Shown: in pieces, positions 1 through 11,545 of the stretch | How positions within the stretch are numbered: the stretch's first letter is position 1 | Layout of the letters: the number at the start of each line of letters is the position of its first letter | Assembly: GCA_032622095.1 (NCBI GenBank) | Contig: CP136061.1 | Span: 84,728,324-84,792,323 of the forward strand | Reading direction: 5' to 3' | DNA: 64,000 nucleotides | DNA from: Siphonodentalium dalli | Lineage: Eukaryota > Mollusca > Scaphopoda > Gadilida > Siphonodentaliidae | The notes under the pieces: generated by a model | The model's input: the letters and a program-made list of their open reading frames with translations, nothing else | Told to the model about the DNA's origin: nothing | The model's database searches: none | Position numbers and translations under genes: made by a program

Positions 1-700
1 AGCATACAAATTATTTCGTCCTGTATTGTTGCTGACAACGAACCACAAATTATTCCGTCATTCACATTCGGTTGATTAACCTATTGTCTTAAGCTCACTG
101 GTCATAAGACACTGGCATCATAAATACATGGTATATAATGTTGCCATTAATGTGCATTGCTGCAATTAGTGCATGCATCCATAATCCAAACAGACGAAGG
201 GGGGATTAACTGTGTAAACAATTTAATAATTACCTTTTGTGGTACATGTATCTACATTCAGAGCATGTTATAAATTACTCCTACCAGCCTCAGTGAACAA
301 ATTTCCGACTCATATTTTAACCATGGTCGATTAGTTTTTTTTTTATAAAAGATTGATTATAACAGAAAGAAGCTGAGGGATTACCGTTTTGTGACAACTA
401 AAGAAGATTATAACTTTCGATATATCACTGCTGACCACGCTAAGTTGATAGATTTCTTGATCGGGTTTCCCTTTGTATTGTCTGTACAGGTAAGTCGGCA
501 CACATAACGAATAACCCGCTTGATGATGTTTTATGACTAGATAATTCACATCGCATAACAAATTACCTGCTTGAGAATGAAATAATTACCCGGTATGTAA
601 AGATGGATTGGCGAGAATCTTTGGAAAATTTGGAAGTTAAGTTTGAAGCATTATGAAAACATTTGAAGACCTAAGAACATACATTTGAATACAGAAGAAC
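1..700. other. No recognisable gene
   Basis: AT-rich non-coding sequence. Open frames here are short, lack splice context and have no recognisable protein motif. I see no repeat of note. Confidence 0.5.
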
Positions 701-714
701 ATACTAATTAGGGC

Positions 715-1400
715 TTGGTCATACATCCAGTGTTCGTGCTGTCTGAGGCCAAAGTGGCTAATTGCCAAAAGTGGCCACAAACAATTTCATTTGGTAAAAT
801 TTTTGGCAAACTTTTTTTCACCACAATTGGAGACAGAAATCTAATTTTTTTGGGCGTCTGGAGTTTGGGTGCCCAAACCGGTAAACGGTATGAAAAAAGG
901 CCTGGATATGTCTCTGTACTTCGGATACATCATATGATGACAACCCAAATTTATTTTGTAAGGGGAGCGTTGATTGAATGGTGAGGGTTGTACAAAGGCG
1001 ATTACTAATCATCAAAAACCTTAATCTCTGCACTGGTTATATCATAATGATTATTATTTTGTTGATTAGGTGGTAGGTAAGATGAAATGCATTGTCCTAT
1101 AATACCAGAAAGAACTGTTGTTATATGTCGGTGAAAATAGCGATGACAACTAACACACCCCATTACTTGATTAGTTGGCGAACTAACATCGTGTCGTCCG
1201 AGAGTTCTATATTTAAAAAATATAATTTAGTCTTCAATTGTGAGCCCATAAAAAAAAATTGTGAGCCCAGATAATGAGGATGTAATTTGGCCAAAGTTTT
1301 GTTTAATTTGGCCAAAAAACTTTTGGCCAATTATTTTTTTATTTGGCCACTAAAAATTTCATTTGGCCACTTTTTTGGTCAGAAGATTTTTTGCATACAT
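715..1400. repeat. TTTGGCCA-rich repeat tract
   Basis: Two clusters, about 740-835 and 1285-1380, contain many copies of ATTTGGCCA or its variants (TTTTGGCCAA, AGTGGCCAC). The sequence between them is AT-rich and non-coding. The clusters may be the ends of a degraded repeat element, but I could not define clean termini or a target-site duplication. Confidence 0.35.
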
Positions 1401-2390
1401 CCCCCACACAACAAAGACCCTCTAGCCACATACATGCCTGCCACCTACATGTATACTGTGTCCACAGTGGTCGTAGCATATTCCCCGTACAGAACACAGT
1501 TATAGGGGCAGCGGGTCACTTCGACGGTCCCTTTCTCTCACCAATATTTCCCCATCCGACATGTATTCACTACCCGATCTCCTAGGGATCAGCCTAGAGG
1601 GCGACTTGGGAGACATCTTGGTGTAAAAAATATTTAATTTCGAACAGAACATGTAATACATACAAACAAATTGACATAATTAATAATAATGTTCAAAACG
1701 GGGATTAGATAACAAGCCTAAAAGGCTTTTATCAAGTCTTTTCCTCGGAGTAGGAAGTTTACCCTTGGTATCAGAATAGATACCATATAGGGTAAATTTA
1801 GCAGACGAGAATAACATGTTAGACATCTTCTCCCTAAAATGTGCCACTAATCTTTGTCCAAGGGAGAAGTGACTTCTCTCTCATATAACAATTTGCATAT
1901 TTCAAAATAGCATATATGAAGTGTATTTATTGACTATAATGGCTCACTTTCTCATTATAATGATATTATAAATGTAAATGGGCTCTCGTATTACATACCG
2001 GTAATACCTATTGGAGCACACAAAGGTGATGTTAGAGAGTAAATTGAACTTCAGCCTTTATAACTTCTCCCTCGTAACAGTCCACTAAGGGAGAGAAGTG
2101 ACTTCTCCCAATTTGAATTCTCTAAGCTGGACCATGCAATCTACTAGTTACAAGATATCTATCTTCACCATTGAATTGTTATGTGTCCATATTTGTCAAT
2201 ATTTAATTTAACTGGACCCAATAAAATAAGCTGTGCCTGACTTTTGGATCCAATTCATTTGAGTAATGAATAAATTTATTTAACTCCAATTGCCTTTTCA
2301 ATATATGTAGTCATGTACACGGTTCTTGTTTATCAGTTTGGGAAAGGTGTGCATACATGTTCATGTACAAATAGTTCACCAGGAGAGAAA
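1401..2390. other. Non-coding, with a duplicated GAGAAGTGACTTCTC motif
   Basis: No gene is seen. A short self-complementary motif (GAGAAGTGACTTCTC) occurs with related flanks near 1864 and 2093, with similar TTCTCCCT boxes 30-50 bases upstream. This looks like two copies of a small repeat. Confidence 0.35.
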
Positions 2391-2760
2391 AATATTCAGA
2401 TCTTTCAGTCACATCTTCTGCATATAAGCCCTCTGAGTCATGCAGAACACAGCCCTATGAACAACTATAATAGATACAAACAATACTGATCCTTTATATG
2501 GTTCTCTATTAAATACCCGGTACTGCTTCAAAAATAAAAATGATTAAAAAAATGTAAGACAGGTTGTTCACCAAGATCAGTCACATCTTCTGAATATAAC
2601 AGACTGTAGCTTATCATAGCACACACCACACAGCCCAGTACACAACCATAAATGGACAAACAATAAGACAGCTCTATGGTTCTATATAAAATACTGCTCA
2701 AAAATAAAAATTGAAGAGGGGGGTGTATCATTCACTAAGAGAGAGAGAGAGAGAAGGGAT
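2391..2760. repeat. First units of degenerate roughly 200-bp tandem repeat
   Basis: Units share the phrases GACAAACAATAAGACAGCTC, AAATACTGCT, CAAAAATAAAAA, TCACTAAGAGAGAGAG. The same phrases recur at 4310-5000 and, more diverged, up to 8940. The tract is interrupted here by unrelated sequence starting with a GGATA pentamer repeat. Confidence 0.6.
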
Positions 2761-2960
2761 AGGATAGGATAGGATAGGATAATTTATTTCCAATATACAC
2801 ATAAACAAACACAGGGTTTCTGCCAGGCCGGCTGCGGGTCCGTCACACAGACCCATTCCCCCCCGTTGGTCGTTGCATGAAATCCCGCTCATACACAAAT
2901 AAATGACGTTATTAAAAACTTTTTCAGTCTTGTCTGTGTCAACAGGCTATATATCTACAC
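2755..2960 (-). mobile_element. Possible 3' tail of a retroelement with (GGATA)n repeat
   Basis: GGATA is repeated about five times at 2757-2781. On the minus strand this reads AATAAATTATCCTATCC, i.e. an AATAAA followed by a short tandem repeat. That is how the 3' end of some non-LTR retrotransposons looks. The adjacent sequence (2820-2900) is GC-richer than its surroundings. No reverse-transcriptase frame is visible, so the class is a guess. Confidence 0.3.
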
Positions 2961-2999
2961 TTATTTTCATTAATATTGACAAAATGAAATAGACACAGT

Positions 3000-4250
3000 C
3001 CATCTCCCGAAAAAAACAATAAGAAAGAGCATGTCAATGTCGCGGTAACATCAAAGAATGCCGGACTGTTGAGTGCGGATATTTTTGTGCACGGGATTCC
3101 ATGGATAAAACTATTCACGCTCGAAGACCCCGTGCTATCGTACGATTACGACCCCGTGCTATCGTACGATTACATAATTGGATCAAAGAACACCCAATTG
3201 ATGAGTCGGGGATATGTTTATGCACGGGATTTTCGTGGATGAAACTACTCAATGTTGATCATTTATCTTATTGCTGTATTACCATTTGTTTTCGAGTTTG
3301 ATGTACCGGTAAGTGAAGTTCCTGAAAAATACATGTGATTCTCTACGTGTGTTGATTATTATGTGTATATTGCCATGCATACTTAACAAAATCCCAAAGT
3401 GATTTATTTCACAATAATACGGAACCTGTCCCAAATCAGTCTTTATAGCGGGAATTCATAGTGAGAACACCATTCATTTGAGCCATATTACATGCATGGA
3501 GGATAAACACGAACACATACCCCCCCCAATATGGAGATAAAGTCAAAGTAAGGTCAATAATAGTTGTGTTGTCCCGCCTGGGTACCCAAGCACAATAATC
3601 AAAGACGCCCATGTTCACATTTCCCGCCAAAAACTCAATTATATTTTATAACACGTTGGCTAAAACTATGTTCAAAAGCTGCGGTATTCAGTTGTTGGAC
3701 TAATACAGACTATTGAACAAATGGTGGGGAGTTTTCAATAATTGAAGCTACACGTTCCGGGTGAAAGATTTCGCTACAATTCGTATTTCGCCGCTATAAA
3801 TATCTCCTGCAGACAAACCCTGCAGTATGACATCACCGTGCACAAATAGTTTTACGATTGACAGAATATATAATCCTGTCAGTTTCATTTTCACTGACGC
3901 TACTTGAAATTCTAAGAATTACTTTATTCAATTCTCCTTGCTATGTATTATTGGTCAATGCGTAGATGCTTTTTAGTGTTTAGATTCATTATATATGCCT
4001 GTTGGAATCTTATTATAAGTTATAAATTTGTAAACACTGCACATGTATTAAACTCGTAGCTTGTTCATTTATATAGTCTTCAATCAGATGGCAGTCTTAA
4101 GTACGTAATTATAAAATGACTAACTATTTGGATACCATCAACATAATTAATGCACCCACGGAAATCATCGACTTGCATATATATACGTAGCTTTGGATTG
4201 CTTTGTGGGACACTCAGGTGCAAGGAAATGGCTTCTTTTCAGTGTCAAAT
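3000..4250. other. No recognisable gene
   Basis: AT-rich sequence with short chance open frames. A 20-bp phrase (GACCCCGTGCTATCGTACGA) is directly repeated in tandem at about 3127-3171. Nothing else is supported. Confidence 0.45.
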
Positions 4251-4299
4251 AACAAAATTTTGTGTTATATTGAGAGGGGATGGCTTAGTCCAATATAGA

Positions 4300-5030
4300 C
4301 TGTCTTCCTGTCACCCCCTGAGAGAGAGAGAGAGAGGGGGAGAGGAGAGCAGAGGAGAACAACCATAAAAGGGTTAAGGGACAAACAATAAGACAGCTCT
4401 GGATGGTTTTATATAAAATACTGCTCAAAAATAAAAAATGAAGAGGTGGGGGGGGGGGGGGGGGTGTCATTCACTAAGAGAGAGAGTGAGAGAGAAATCA
4501 ATCACATGCATATAAACCTACATTGTACACGAAGCTTATCCCACAGATCAGTGAACAACCATAAAAAGGACAAACAATAAGACAGCTCTGTATGGTTCTA
4601 TAATAAAATACTGCTGCAAAAATAAAAAATGAAGAGGGGGTGTGTATCGTTCACTAAGAGAGAGAGAGAGAGAGAGAGGAGAGGTGAGGAGAGAAGAGGA
4701 AAGAAAACGTACATGAAGCTTATCATAGCATACTAGTACGTCTCACAGATCAGTGAACAACCATGAAAAGGACAAACAATAAGACAGCTCTGTATGTTCT
4801 ATAATAAAATACTGCTGCAAAAATAAAAAATGAAGAGGGGGTATGTATCGTTCACTAAGAGAGAGAGAGAGAGAGGGTAGCTGAGGAGAGAAGAGGACAG
4901 AAAACGTACATGAAGCTTATCATAGCATACTAGTACGTCCCACAGATCAGTGAACAACCATGAAAAGGACAAACAATAAGACAGCTCCATATAGTTCTAT
5001 ATAAAATACTGCTACAATGATATTAAACGT
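4300..5030. repeat. Tandem repeat units of about 200-240 bp with GA microsatellites
   Basis: Three to four consecutive units each contain an AG microsatellite, a GAAGAGGGGG box, GAACAACCATRAAAAGGACA, and AGACAGCTCTG followed by ATAAAATACTGCT. The units resemble those at 2400-2750. Purine-rich strand asymmetry is marked: long AG runs lie at 4321-4350, 4660-4700 and 4858-4876, with poly-G at about 4448-4464. Confidence 0.7.
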
Positions 5031-5424
5031 ATATAAAAATGTAAACCTCACATGAATAGACCTATACATATATGTTCGGCCTAATTATTTTAGGGTATGG
5101 AAGACATGAGATAATAATTTATTTTATACTATTAAATATAGTGTCAATACCATTATCATTAACATTTTTAAGTTCTGGGAACATCTTGGAAATGTGATTT
5201 GCCTTTTCCACCTTTTGTTATCAACCTTATTTCCATTTTGGGAGGGGGTTCGTCATTCACTAATTATTTTTGGGTATGGAAGACATTCTAGTACTTAGTA
5301 GAAGAAATATATATCAAACGAAATTGTAATTTTATATTTTTAGTTTTGGGAGGGGGTTCATCATTCTTTAACAGAAAGGAAAGTATTCATACATACATGG
5401 CTTGCTGCTTCACCATTAAATATC

Positions 5425-5500
5425 CTGTGCCAGTGCATTCTCTTATATATGTGAGTCTCCCATAGGGAGCGTTGCATATATAAGAGAATGCACTGGCTTA
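5425..5500. repeat. Hairpin of the TTATATATG / CATATATAAG MITE family
   Basis: GTGCATTCTCTTATATATG... is followed within about 20 bases by ...CATATATAAGAGAATGCAC, giving arms of about 25 nt around CCCATAGGGAGC. The same hairpin recurs at 6806, 7368, 7455, 7565, 7665 and 43330-43415. Confidence 0.75.
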
Positions 5501-6749
5501 CAAGATCAAGGTAAATATTATTAGGCTACTAATGAATCCTCTTATATAGCGTATGTGAGGCTCCCTGAGTGAACAAGCATAAATTTAGTAACCGGACTAT
5601 ACATGTACCTTTAATAACCGGACTATGCCTTTAGTAACTGGACTACATGTATGCCTTTAATAAACGGACAATGCACACATACTGCATTATTCTGCACATA
5701 AACTCAACAGTCCTGTAGTGTACCTTATCATAGTGTACCACATACCTGAGTGAACAAACATAATAAAAAGGACAAACAATACAGATTCTCTAGATGCTTT
5801 GATATAAAGCTCGTTGTTTGAGAGTCAATATCTAACCATCAAACCTCCCATGAATCCATCCGATATCAGTTCGGCCTAATTATTTTCAGGTACAGAAAAC
5901 AGTAATACATGGAAACAGTGGGGTGTGTCGAAAAAATATGTTTAGATTCTTATGATACTTTTTTACATTTGGCCATTTTTGGGACCAATCCAGCCCTTTT
6001 TCGACATCCAACCCCACCCCTAGAAACACAAAATCTAAATTTTTCGGAAGAATATTAGAATTTTCACCTCTTACTGTCTGTTTCCTATTAACTACCTATT
6101 ACAGGTTGTGTATCCGTATGTGATTAGCTTAGTTTGACATGGCACTGATTGCTTATGCAACTTGTCCATTTTTCACCAGAGTTATGGCCCTTTATAGAAA
6201 TTACCATAGGAATATTTTGCCACACCCTAGCAATGCTCTTTTTCAGGTATGGGAAGGGGGTGCAACAAAAACTAAATTTTACATCTACTCGATTAAACTT
6301 GCAGATCTTGCAGTCTACAATGTAGCTTATCATAACACAATTACTATCATTTGTTTTTAATGTTTGGGAAGGGGGTGTAAATAAAACTATTCACATCTAC
6401 TGGATTAAACTACAGATGCTAGTCTAGCGTATCATAGCAAAATTACCCTTACATCAGAGTTATGGCTCTTTGTTGGAATTAACACGGGATATTTTGCCAC
6501 ACCCTAGTGATGCCCTTTTTCAGGTTTTGAAAGGGGGTGCAGAAAAAAAGCTAGTCACATCTACTGCATTAAACTGCAGTCTAGCTTATAGCACTATTAC
6601 AATATCTTATTTTTTTTCAGGTTTTGAAAGGGGGTGCAAAATAAAAATATTCACACCCACTGTGTATACCAGTAAACAACAGATCCTACGCCCAGCTGCA
6701 CAGTTCAGTGGACAACAATAAAAGAGTCCAAACAATACTGCTGCTCTAT

Positions 6750-6921
6750 TCATCCTTTCATGACTTGAGATTCCTGAAATTTTTTGAAAATCCTTTTCCA
6801 ATACATGCCTTATATATGCGAGGCTCCCTATGGTAAACTCACATATATAAGAGAAACTCAGAATGCAGTGGCACAGGATCTTTAATGCCGCACCAATGCA
6901 GCTCCAGTCATGAAAGGGTTA
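6750..6921. mobile_element. TTAA-type MITE with internal hairpin
   Basis: The left end reads CCTTTCATGACTTGAG. The right end reads CTCCAGTCATGAAAGGGTTAA, an imperfect terminal inverted repeat finishing at a TTAA. The inside holds the TTATATATGCGAGGCTCCC hairpin. TTAA-flanked short elements are typical of piggyBac-mobilised MITEs. A related right end lies at 43440-43466. Confidence 0.55.
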
Positions 6922-7182
6922 ACATAAAATACTTCTGTAACAATATAAATGAAATGTAAAACTGTCTCTTACATGTCTGAAAGTCATTATAATTTGCAGC
7001 CTAGTTTATCATACATGTATTACCCTTACAATATATTATATTATATATGCAGGGGAGGCACATCTACTGATTAAAACTACAGATTCTACAGCCTACATGT
7101 AGATTATTACAGCATACAGCTGCATACATGTAGTTCAGTGGACAACAATAAAATAGTCCAAACAATACTGCTCTCTGTTATC

Positions 7183-7340
7183 CTTCCATGACTGGAATTA
7201 CCTCCCTTATTAACCCTTCCATGACTGGAGTTACCTCCCTTAAAAACCCTTCCATGACTGGAGTTACCTGCCTTAATAACCCTTCCATGACTGGAGTTAC
7301 CTCCCTTAATAACCCTTCCATGACTGGAGTTACCTGAAAT
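7183..7340. repeat. Five tandem copies of a 36-bp MITE-end unit
   Basis: The unit TTAACCCTTCCATGACTGG plus AGTTACCTCCC is repeated about five times. It corresponds to the terminus of the TTAA-type MITE, so an element end appears to have been tandemly amplified. Confidence 0.75.
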
Positions 7341-7359
7341 TTTCCTAAAACCCTGTGCC

Positions 7360-7720
7360 AGGGCATTCTCTTATATATGTGAGTTTCTCATAGGGAGCCT
7401 CGCATATATAAGAGAATACATTGGCCTAACAATATTTACCTTGATCTTTGTAAGCCAGTGTAATCTCTTATACCGGTATATGTGAGTTTCCCATAGGGAG
7501 CCTCGCATATATAAGAGAATGCATTGGTCTAACAATATTTACCTTGATATTTGTAAGCCAGTGCATTCTCTTATATATTTGAGTTTCCTATAGGGAGCCT
7601 CGCATATATAAGAGAATGCATTGGCCTAACACTATTTACCTTGATCTTTGTAAGCCCGTGCATACTCTTATATATGCGAGGCTCCAAATTGGGGACTCGC
7701 ATATATTAGAGAATCTAGCT
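7360..7720. repeat. Four tandem hairpin units of about 95 bp
   Basis: Each unit carries CATTCTCTTATATATGTGAG, a CCCATAGGGAGCC loop, CGCATATATAAGAGAAT and a linker AACAATATTTACCTTGATCT. Each is an inverted repeat, so the tract could form successive hairpins or cruciforms. Confidence 0.75.
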
Positions 7721-7858
7721 TATCACATCTTATATAATATAGGGGGCGCAGAAAACAAACCATTAACATCTACTGCATTAAATTACAGTCCTGCAGCATA
7801 ACTTATCACAGCACTATTACCCTTACAATATATTATATTATATATAGAGTGGGGGGGA

Positions 7859-8362
7859 AATGAGAATTTGTTCACGCAAATATGAAGCAATGAACACTCA
7901 TGCTGAGTCCGTGCCTCCATAACTCTGACATATATATATACGCCAGTACCAGTAATCGTATGGTCACAGATGCAATTTCGGAGGAAGTGCATTGCCATGT
8001 TTCCAGAATGGCAGATCAAGAATTTCGAAGGCAGTGGGTTCGAACCCATGTTCAGACTGATACGCTTCCTAACTCTCGGTGAAAGGGCTTCCTTTTTAAG
8101 GATGTCCCCATAGCCGAGGTGGTTAGGTCGTGGATACGATCATCACAGTCTGGGCTAGACGAGGTTGGCGCGGGTTCGAACTCCGGCATGGATGAAAATC
8201 GGGACCGGTTTTCAAGCTTGATTTGGTTTGAGGAACATCTCAATGTACCATTCCGATCGACACATGGCCATTTCGATAAGAAATGAGAATTTGTTCACGC
8301 AAATATGAAGCAATGAACACTCATACTGAGTCCGTGCCTCCATAACTCTGACATATATATAG
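7859..8362 (+). mobile_element. tRNA-derived SINE-like unit between 78-bp direct repeats
   Basis: Two nearly identical roughly 78-bp direct repeats (about 7860-7940 and 8283-8362) bracket a GC-richer insert. At 8108-8185 the insert has TAGCCGAGGTGGTTAGG, which fits an A box. About 60 nt later comes GGTTCGAACTCC, which resembles a B box, with the long spacing expected of a Ser/Leu-type tRNA ancestor. A second B-box-like GGTTCGAACCC sits at about 8037. No acceptor stem closes, so this is a SINE or other Pol III-derived repeat and not a tRNA gene. The outer repeats could be short LTR-like ends or a simple duplication. Confidence 0.55.
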
Positions 8363-8940
8363 AGTGGGGGGGGGTGTAAAAAAAACCTATTCACATATAC
8401 TGGGTTAAACTACAATACTGCAGCATGGCCTATCATACATGTAGAACTATTACCCTTACAATATCTTATATTTTATAGGGGGTACAGAAAAACAAACTAT
8501 TAACATCCACTGCAATAAACTAGTCATGCAGCCTGGCCAACATGTAGCACTATTACCCTTACAATATCCTATATTAGTTATGGGTGCTATTCACATCTAC
8601 TGCATTAAACTACATATCTCACATTCTAGCTTAGCATGGCACACTTACCCTTATAATATCTTATTTTTGTTCAGGTTTGGGAAGGGGTGCAGAAGAAAAA
8701 AGCTATTCACATCTACTGCATTAAACTACATATTTCACATTCTAGCTTAGCATGGCACACTTACCCTTACAATATCTTATTTTTTTCAGGTTTGGGAAGG
8801 GGGTGCAGAACAAGAAACTATTGACATCTACTGCATTAAACTACAGATCTTGCAGCCTAGCTTCTTACAGCATACAGCTGTATAGTTCAGTGGACAACCA
8901 TAAAGAATACAAACAATAATAGCTGCTGGCTCTACATGGT

Positions 8941-8952
8941 TTAATATAAGCG
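8941..8952 (+). promoter_or_regulatory. Possible TATA element for the putative first exon
   Basis: TTAATATAAG occurs about 155 bases upstream of the candidate start codon at 9102. Its only support is position, and AT-rich DNA produces such matches often. Confidence 0.15.
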
Positions 8953-9101
8953 ACTTCACTTCCTGGTTGATACCGGAGCCAGGACACCAGTCCAATACAC
9001 AGATCACAAGCAGGAAGATATCTATGTTTTTATTGATGGCATTTCGAGCGTGAATTATACAAATTTCCAGATGAGAGAGTAACTAATTATATGAAGTCAT
9101 A

Positions 9102-9134
9102 ATGAAATCCATTCTGCTAATTGCTATTATATCT
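9102..9134 (+). CDS. Candidate first coding exon, signal-peptide N-terminus
   Basis: An ATG opens an 11-codon frame reading MKSILLIAIIS and stops at a strong donor, ATCT|GTAAGTAT. A basic residue followed by a hydrophobic run is how a secretory signal peptide begins, which suits the extracellular cysteine-rich modules downstream on the same strand. A nearby upstream ATG (about 9091) runs into TAA after three codons, so 9102 is preferred. The exon ends in phase 0. The next plausible exon (10763-10800) extends the hydrophobic stretch in that phase, but its frame then fails. Short first exons are easily mimicked by chance, so confidence is low to moderate. Confidence 0.35.
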
Positions 9135-9950
9135 GTAAGTATAAATTATATTACCCAAGATGTGACCTAAATACCAAATATTTAACCGTTTCTGTACTAA
9201 ATACTAAAGGGTTTGAAAACTTTGCTCACTCAAATCCACACAAATTTTAACAAAATAGCAATTTTAAAATCAAAACAATAATATATGTGTACATATAAAT
9301 GTATATATAGAAGCTCAACTTATAAAGCTCTTATGTGTTACTATACACAAACGAATGATTTATTAATCCACTACCTCCACAGTTTTATCCACTATTCTAT
9401 CATTACAATAGTTTTATAAAAATGTTTTTTACTATTGTTTTATATATCCAATATACTGGGGTTCTCCTCACCTAAAGGAGGGATTTCCACAACAGGCAAG
9501 CAAGATACCAAACTTCATATGGGCCCCTCTAGTATTATTTACACATTTAGACTTTTCACATTCCCTAGTGCTCCATTCACTGCCCTCCCCAAGCGGAGCA
9601 GACAGAGCTATACAGATACACTTTTATTTGTCATAATATGGGCAAATAGTTGTAAGATGGGTTCAGAAACCAATCTATTTGATTTTGTTGGCCTACACAC
9701 TGGTATGGTGTTATATGTATTGTTCGTATCTAATATAATTACATGTAAGCAGACTTGTAACCATAGCATCAACAAATAATTTGGGTTTGGGAATGTCGTT
9801 TATGCTATGGCCATTGTTTCCAATGAGAGATGTTGAGCAATCTGGAACTGCTCACCAAGTTTGTACATGTATTTGATATTTGATCCTTACTGGCACCACC
9901 GTGGCAATATTAATTAAAGTAACCTGACATGATCCATCTTGTCTATGACG
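9135..9950. other. Intron-like, no recognisable gene
   Basis: AT-rich sequence with a 114-codon open frame (9435-9779) that has no recognisable domain, no consistent composition and no splice partner. I regard it as chance. Otherwise nothing was detected. Confidence 0.4.
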
Positions 9951-9959
9951 TACTAGTAT

Positions 9960-10690
9960 CAGGCATTTGCGGCTCGATCTCGAATCGAATCAGGTCAAGG
10001 ACTTCACATCGTATCGAATCGTCACTTATTATAATCCTAACTATAAGTTTTTAGCAAATGGTTATTACAGACACCGGGAGAAGTTTTCCGACAACGAATG
10101 CTATATATACATGTACACGCATGTTTTTTATCCCAGCGGCATGGGATGCTCAATACTCGATAAACTTGACACCCTCTTTAATTGGTTGTTACCACCAGAT
10201 CGTGTTCACACTACACACATATAAATATAAAACTATAATACAATACAGCGTATACTGAAAGAGTGTATTTTCAAAACTTTGATGCCAGCTAGTGGTGTAA
10301 GCTTTGCATTTTATTTTAGATTTCCACTTTTCCGACATTGAACGGGCACTCAAAATAATTTCTAATTTCCACCATCTTAACTTTAAACTACAAAATGTTG
10401 GGAATGGGAAATGGAGCATGCAGTGTGGGTTCTGTGACATTTTCTGCAAGAGTGATGGAAGTGTTAACTCTCGAAGTTTGCCACTTGTTTGGGTATTGAC
10501 CGGAGTCTTACACAGCAATATGCATGTGTTTGCTTAATTTTGTTAAATTTTCATGAATGAAATGAAGAAATAGACGGTGTAACCAATATTCAAAATATAA
10601 ACAAATCTCCCGATGGATTTTGAATCGAATCAATCAGTTGGACGATTTTTAATCTAATCTCAAACATTCATCAGAGTCCAGATCCGTCCC
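9960..10690. mobile_element. Degraded relative of the 884-bp hAT-like element
   Basis: Near 9975-10020 are the phrases TCTCGAATCGAATCAGG and CACATCGTATCGAATCG. Near 10325-10415 is a block (GGGCACTCAAAATAATTTCTAATTTCCACCAT) matching 24310-24360 inside the intact element. Near 10615-10660 are GAATCGAATCAATCAG and GACGATTTT. Order and spacing match the 23788-24671 element. The terminal inverted repeats have decayed beyond recognition. Confidence 0.6.
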
Positions 10691-10762
10691 ATCGCACTGA
10701 CTGCCTATTGAACATTTTACATCGCAATTAATCTGCATTAATGTACATCTTTTTTTTTACAG

Positions 10763-10800
10763 TTTTTCTTGATTCTTACTGGATCAAACTGATGCTGCTG
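10763..10800 (+). CDS. Candidate second exon, end of signal peptide, frame inconsistent
   Basis: A polypyrimidine tract (TTTTTTTTTACAG) precedes a 38-nt stretch that ends at a good donor, CTGCTG|GTGAGT. Entered in phase 0 from the exon at 9102, it begins FFLILTGSN, a natural continuation and cleavage region for a signal peptide, but then meets TGA. Read from the other end, the phase-1 exit needed by the module exons gives D-A-A-G just before the donor. The two halves are therefore one base out of register. Either a small indel (real or from sequencing) has broken the exon, or this is not an exon of the gene. Confidence 0.3.
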
Positions 10801-11265
10801 GTGAGTTTTTCTTAGCTGACATCTTGTTGCATTGATCTAAAAATACGAACCAGGAACGTGCCAACAGAGGGGGGGGGGTCAAATATATTGTCAAATGATA
10901 TAAATTTACCTTCCAGAAAAGGATGGTTACAACAAGTTTTACCAAAGGTAGAGGTACCGGGTATGTTAATTATCTATAAAAAAAAAACTGGGGCCATATT
11001 TGCATTTGGACACTCCACTACTATTATTCATTTGGAGGGTTGGGTCAGGAAAAGAAAACAGTCGACAGACAGAAGAAAAGATATTACAAGTGTAGAAGGA
11101 TCTTCTTCCTTCTTCCTAAGGCTGTTGTAACAATTGAACTTATTGGAACATTTCCCAAGGCTGCACTCAAAATTAACCATGGCAATAAGCATACTAACAA
11201 AGGGAAAGATGTCGATAATGGATCGGACAAAAAGTGTTCTCTACTCGTTGTTTTAAAGTGATGTG
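10801..11265. other. No recognisable gene; weak open frames
   Basis: Overlapping open frames occur in 10858-11261. One has a lysine/arginine-rich segment near 11045-11095, but neither frame matches a family I know. A poly-G run lies at about 10867-10877. Confidence 0.35.
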
Positions 11266-11545
11266 AAATACTCCGGTAGGGTGATCAATTAGAAATGGAG
11301 AATAATCTTGTTAAAAATTTTTAATTTTTACAAATATTATATCCAAATTGACAACACACACCGTCATTCTTATATATGAATTAAATGCAGTGACACTTGA
11401 TGGTGAAATCGTTTTCACTGGTTTGTCGCGGATAGATGCGTCCCGAATCGAGTAGTAAATATTTACAATTGAGCGTAGTTCTGATTATGTTTTCTCTGGA
11501 GTGCTACAGTCAATTTGCTTCAAATTTTCGGCAATGTTACTGGTA
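11266..11545 (+). repeat. Dispersed 280-bp repeat, copy 1
   Basis: This block matches the reverse complement of about 16640-16927. Shared phrases include AGAAATGGAGAATAATCTTG, AAATATTATATCCAAA, GACAACACACACC, CCGTCATTCTTATATA, AATATTTACAATTGA and GGCAATGT, all in the same order. It is an unclassified interspersed element present in opposite orientations. Confidence 0.7.

Larger units (their letters stand above)
6100..8940. repeat. Degenerate tandem tract with GGTTTGGGAAGGGGGTGCAG units
   Basis: About a dozen diverged units of roughly 100-200 bp share TTTGGGAAGGGGGTGCAGAA, CACATCTACTGCATTAAACTAC, GCCTAGCTTATCATAGCA and TTACCCTTACAATATCTTAT. They relate to the 2400-5000 units through the GTGGACAACAATAAAAGAGTCCAAACAAT phrase family. 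No coding capacity is indicated. Confidence 0.7.

Noticed and set aside
8100-8195. Possible functional tRNA gene
   Set aside because: A- and B-box-like sequences are present, but no acceptor stem or standard anticodon arm closes, and the B box has an extra base. SINE-like origin fits better.
9435-9779. 114-codon plus-strand open frame
   Set aside because: No domain, signal peptide, splice sites or consistent composition; compatible with chance in AT-rich DNA.
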